NCBI GenBank assembly: GCA_002419585.1
Contig: DIGJ01000037.1
Span: 1 to 64,000 of the forward strand
Source: Lachnoclostridium sp. UBA5725
Lineage (GTDB): Bacteria; Bacillota; Clostridia; Lachnospirales; Lachnospiraceae
Direction of reading: 5' to 3'
DNA length: 64,000 nt
The stretch's first letter is position 1. Every line of letters begins with the position of its first letter. The notes beneath the pieces are model-generated. The model was not told the origin of the DNA. It saw only the letters and a program-made list of their open reading frames with translations, and searched no databases. Positions 60,881 to 64,000 of this stretch are shown one piece after another. The translations under genes and the position numbers were made by a program.

Positions 60881-60901
60881 CCTGACCCCATTTCTTCCTG
60901 C

Positions 60902-62368
60902 CTATGCAAAATGATGTTCCAATGTTTTTCTCATTCCATCAACACGAATTTCTTCAATGTAGTTTCCTACTGCTTCTGTCAGACCATTGATTATGGACAA
61001 ATCTTGTCCATGAAAACTTTCTTTGCTCAAGAATGCTTTTGCAAGTTCAAAAGAATTCAACGAAGAATTTGATGCAAAGAATTCTAACACTTCTTTATCA
61101 TCCTTAATTGTATAAACTACACCATCCCTATTTCCAATCAAAGCACCCTCTATAATTTCCTTTCCATTATAAAAACAAATTAACGATGCAATAGAAAAAG
61201 TCAAATGCTTTGGAAGTTCACCATTTTTTCTTTCAATATACCCCAAAAAACTTGGCATACAGCGAGCTCTCCATTTGGATACTGAATTCAGTGAAATAGC
61301 AAGCAGCGCATGTTTAATAAATGGATTTTCAAATCGATCAATTACTGCTCTAGCAAATTCTTTTAATTCCGCTTCTGGCAAACTTAGAGTAGGAATTACT
61401 TCATTATAAATGGTATCTAGCATAAACTTCTTAATGACTTTGTCGTGCATTGATTCAAGAACATAATCATTGCCTGCTAAATACGATGCCAATACAAAAG
61501 ATGTGTGTGCTCCATTTAAAATGCGAACCTTCCTTTGCTTATAAGGTTTTTGGTTATCTGTAAATATAACTGGAAGATCAGCCTTATCTAAAGGAAGTTC
61601 ATCCTTGATTTCTTTTTCACTTTCTATAACCCAAAGAGCAAATGGTTCACCCGTTACCAAAAGATTATCTTGATATCCTAAAGTTTTCCAAATACTTTCC
61701 TCTTCATCCTTTGGATATCCTGTTACTATACGGTCAACTAATGTACTACAAAATACGCAAGACTCTTCTACCCATTTTTTAAAGGAAGCACTTAATTTCC
61801 ATATATCAATGAATTTCATTACACATTTTTTTAATTCAACTCCATTGTCATCAATCAATTCAACTGGAAGAATAATAAGTCCTTTATCCTTTTCTCCATT
61901 AAAAACGTTGTATCTGGCATATAAGAATTGGGTCAATTTTCCCGGATAAGTCTTTGCAGGTTTTGCATCAAAGGAATCTGTTTCATCAAATAGAATACCA
62001 GCTTCTGTTGTGTTTGATACAACAAATCGTAAGGTGTCAACCTTAGCCAAATCTATATATTTATCATATTCCAAATATGCATCTATTGCATCCGAAATAC
62101 TTGTAATGGTCCGATTTATTACTTTTTCTTCTCCATCCACTTTTCCACGTAAAGATACCGTGTACTGGTACTCTTGTGTATGAAACTTGTCGAGGTCACC
62201 AAAGGGAATTGGTTTTATTAAAACAATACTTCCATCAAATTGTCCTTTTTCATTTGCAATATCAATCATGTAATCAACAAAGCCTCTTAAAAAGTTTCCT
62301 TCTCCGAACTGCATTACTCGAATTGGTCGATTGGCTTGATTCGTAATACTTTTGTTTAATATATTCAT
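60902..62368 (-). CDS. uxaB: Tagaturonate reductase
   Basis: NADH-dependent reduction of D-tagaturonate to D-altronate. 488 aa of the mannitol dehydrogenase/UxaB family: MQFGEGNFLRGFVDYMID near the N terminus (Rossmann fold), SNTTEAGILFDETD, VTGEPFALWVIE and the catalytic-type KVRILNGAHTSFVLASYLAG. It feeds uxaA directly downstream. Confidence 0.93.
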   Translation of the reverse strand: MNILNKSITNQANRPIRVMQFGEGNFLRGFVDYMIDIANEKGQFDGSIVLIKPIPFGDLDKFHTQEYQYTVSLRGKVDGEEKVINRTITSISDAIDAYLEYDKYIDLAKVDTLRFVVSNTTEAGILFDETDSFDAKPAKTYPGKLTQFLYARYNVFNGEKDKGLIILPVELIDDNGVELKKCVMKFIDIWKLSASFKKWVEESCVFCSTLVDRIVTGYPKDEEESIWKTLGYQDNLLVTGEPFALWVIESEKEIKDELPLDKADLPVIFTDNQKPYKQRKVRILNGAHTSFVLASYLAGNDYVLESMHDKVIKKFMLDTIYNEVIPTLSLPEAELKEFARAVIDRFENPFIKHALLAISLNSVSKWRARCMPSFLGYIERKNGELPKHLTFSIASLICFYNGKEIIEGALIGNRDGVVYTIKDDKEVLEFFASNSSLNSFELAKAFLSKESFHGQDLSIINGLTEAVGNYIEEIRVDGMRKTLEHHFA

Positions 62369-62417
62369 TTTGCTTTCTCCTATCTTTCTATTCTGTAATC
62401 TTTGCCTTTTTTAAAAA

Positions 62418-62447
62418 CAGCCACCAATTATACTTAAAAGGTGGCTG
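62418..62447 (-). terminator. Intrinsic terminator after the amidohydrolase gene
   Basis: CAGCCACC / GGTGGCTG stem with 14-base loop; on the minus strand TTTTTAAAAAAGG follows. It separates the ABC-transporter/amidohydrolase unit from uxaB. Confidence 0.8.
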
Positions 62448-62455
62448 CTATTATT

Positions 62456-63367
62456 TTAGTTATGGAAAGGATATGCACTTAAGCAATTCTTATAAAATAG
62501 TTTTTCTAACTCATCTTCTGTGAAAACGCCTGCTTCAATAATATAAGAATATAAATTTTCATAACTCTCTCTTGTTAACGGAGATGGTAAATCACTGCCC
62601 CAAATAATTTTGTCGACACCTATATGCTTCTTTGCAAGTTGTAGATACTTGATACCTGTTTGATATGGATAGGTTTCCGGATATAGATTCCATGGAATTG
62701 CAGCCAAATCCATCCATACATTATCAAGAGCCAATAGCCTCAACGCACGTTCCAATTCCTTTTCATCATCTAAAGTTGGTGCTAAAAGATGACAGAGAAC
62801 TATTTTCAAATTAGGAAATGCAAGCGCAAGTTTTTTTACTTCTTCTGGTTGAAAACTTGCCATTCCCGGACTTCCAATATCCAAAACCAAGGTTTGTCCA
62901 TTCTTATCCATCTTTTCTACTATATTTACAAATGTATCATAAATGTGAAAGTCATTATGGTAGCTCATAAATCCGCCACCTGAGCTTGTTTCAAATTTTA
63001 TAACCTGAAATGAAAGCTCTGTCGATAGTCTTTCATAGATTTGATCTGCCATCTTGCAGAAAGGATCAAAGGTGCCCGCTCCCAGAAAAAAGTCGGGATA
63101 TTTCTTTGCTATTTCAGATACATATTCATTTTGAAAACCATAAAAACTACCTTGTAAAAGTACAGCTCGCTCCACTCCTTTTTCGAGTAGAAATTCTCTA
63201 ACTCTTTCTCCTAAGCAATCTTTATCTCCTAGCTCTCTTGGAATCATCTTTAATGTATCTCCATTAGCCCATCTTGCTTCTCCGTTTCCAATCGATCTTA
63301 ACTCGCCTTTTCCTCCAAAACCTTTTAAGGTCTCAAATATATGCGTATGTGCATCAATTATTTTCAA
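62456..63367 (-). CDS. Amidohydrolase family protein
   Basis: 303 aa, TIM-barrel metal hydrolase of the amidohydrolase-2 type: KIIDAHTHIFET at the N terminus (metal His pair), VIKFETSSGGGF, LVLDIGSPG, IVLCHLLAP and IIWGSDLPSP (C-terminal metal Asp). The start is a TTG at 63367, seven bases after AAGGAGG, and overlaps the permease gene by 14 bases; an upstream ATG at 63442 would extend deep into it. Its substrate is unknown; it may cleave a lactone or acyl derivative of a sugar acid imported by the transporter. Confidence 0.75.
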   Translation of the reverse strand: MKIIDAHTHIFETLKGFGGKGELRSIGNGEARWANGDTLKMIPRELGDKDCLGERVREFLLEKGVERAVLLQGSFYGFQNEYVSEIAKKYPDFFLGAGTFDPFCKMADQIYERLSTELSFQVIKFETSSGGGFMSYHNDFHIYDTFVNIVEKMDKNGQTLVLDIGSPGMASFQPEEVKKLALAFPNLKIVLCHLLAPTLDDEKELERALRLLALDNVWMDLAAIPWNLYPETYPYQTGIKYLQLAKKHIGVDKIIWGSDLPSPLTRESYENLYSYIIEAGVFTEDELEKLFYKNCLSAYPFHN

Positions 63368-64000
63368 CGTTAGCCCTCCTTGCAAATCTTTTTGTTGATT
63401 TTCCTTTTGAAAGTCCACTATTTTTATACCTAGTATAAGCATCTGCTGATACAGCTATGATAATTACGATTCCCTTTACGACACCATGATAGGTAGATGG
63501 TATTCCCATAAGTCGTAGACCATTTCCAATCATTCCTACCAATAAAGCACCCCAAACAGCTCCTAGCAAAGATCCTTCACCTCCCATTAAGGAAGTTCCA
63601 CCAACTACAATTGCAGTTAGTACATCATTTTCATATCCTTGAGCAGCCTTTGCGATTGCTTGTTGATTCATACTAGCAAGTACAATACCGGCAAGCGCTG
63701 CAGTAAATCCAGAAATAGCATATGCTATTAATTGAATTTTCTTACTATTGATACCGGATAAATCTGAAGCTTCTGAATTTCCTCCAACCGCATAAATATT
63801 ACGTCCCAGCCTGGTATGATTCAAAACAAAATAGCTAGTAATTACAATGATTATAAGAATATATATTGAAAATGGTACACCCAGTAATCTTCCGCCTCCT
63901 AAAAAAGTAAATAGTTTAGGTTTCATACAGCTAATAACTTGATTGTTCGTTAAAAGCTGTGCAATTCCATAAATAATATTCTGAGTCGCTAAGGTAATTA
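63354..64000 (-). CDS. RbsC-type sugar ABC transporter permease, C-terminal part
   Basis: The frame is open from the right edge of the window: the segment ITLATQNIIYGIAQLLTNNQ precedes an internal ATG at 63926, and no start is seen, so the gene continues beyond 64000. It shows RbsC/YtfT-type membrane segments, VGGNSEASDLSGI, TAALAGIVLASM, and the signature VLTAIVVGGTSLMGGEGSLLGAVWGALLVGMIGNGLRLMGI. The C-terminal tail is basic. It belongs to a monosaccharide importer, probably for the hexuronate or a related sugar. Confidence 0.9.
   Translation of the reverse strand, partial: ITLATQNIIYGIAQLLTNNQVISCMKPKLFTFLGGGRLLGVPFSIYILIIIVITSYFVLNHTRLGRNIYAVGGNSEASDLSGINSKKIQLIAYAISGFTAALAGIVLASMNQQAIAKAAQGYENDVLTAIVVGGTSLMGGEGSLLGAVWGALLVGMIGNGLRLMGIPSTYHGVVKGIVIIIAVSADAYTRYKNSGLSKGKSTKRFARRANVENN

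Overview
The window reads as chromosome of a low-GC Gram-positive anaerobe of the class Clostridia, most likely family Lachnospiraceae. This is inferred from gene content and order, not from a database search: a tsaB-tsaE-tsaD-rimI-rnz-ispD run with small clostridial hypotheticals, anaerobic ribonucleotide reductase nrdD/nrdG, a pyrophosphate-type phosphofructokinase, a leucine T-box, strong AGGAGG ribosome binding sites, and GTG and TTG starts. Most genes are on the minus strand.

Layout. 1-550: promoter and leader of an rRNA operon whose 16S gene lies just outside the left edge, then two tRNA-Ser genes (GGA, UGA) with their own promoter. 0.67-6.5 kb: housekeeping cluster (ispD, tsaD, rnz, rimI, tsaB, tsaE and small unknowns) covering isoprenoid precursor and tRNA t6A synthesis. 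6.6-7.4 kb: MgtC-like membrane protein. 7.4-16.5 kb: wall or capsular poly(polyol-phosphate) cluster (tarI, tarJ, tagD, TagG/TagH-type exporter, two CDP-polyol phosphotransferases, a polysaccharide pyruvyl transferase), ending in a Panacea-domain gene. 16.6-18.6 kb: leuA under a T-box. 18.6-22.4 kb: HPr-like protein, the c-di-AMP module cdaA-cdaR and two membrane unknowns.

22.5-38.1 kb is an accessory cell-surface island: two GT39-like membrane glycosyltransferases, a UDP-galactopyranose-mutase-like flavoprotein, two large secreted multidomain proteins (one with SLH anchors), a LuxR-type regulator, a decayed IPT/TIG fragment, structured noncoding DNA and a complete IS3-family element. 38.1-49.4 kb returns to core genes: TtcA-like protein, isocitrate/isopropylmalate dehydrogenase, dut, nrdG, nrdD with an NrdR-type operator, a sigma-70-like protein lacking promoter-recognition regions, maf, enolase and a DMT transporter. 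49.4-56.1 kb: a long inverted repeat, mutY, a CgeB-like glycosyltransferase, pepT, a nitroreductase, PPi-type phosphofructokinase and a broken DMT transporter gene. 56.2-64 kb: hexuronate catabolism (uxaB, uxaA, KDPG aldolase-VOC fusion, two KdgK-type kinases) plus an amidohydrolase and the end of a sugar ABC permease that runs off the right edge.

The last block makes a coherent pathway: import of a sugar by the RbsC-type ABC system, reduction of tagaturonate to altronate, dehydration to KDG, phosphorylation to KDPG and cleavage to pyruvate and glyceraldehyde 3-phosphate. No uronate isomerase is inside the window. The best candidates for poorly described biology are the truncated sigma-like protein, the Panacea protein tied to the teichoic-acid operon, the structured repeats at 30.3 kb and 49.4 kb, and the surface island. 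None is demonstrably a new system from sequence alone.
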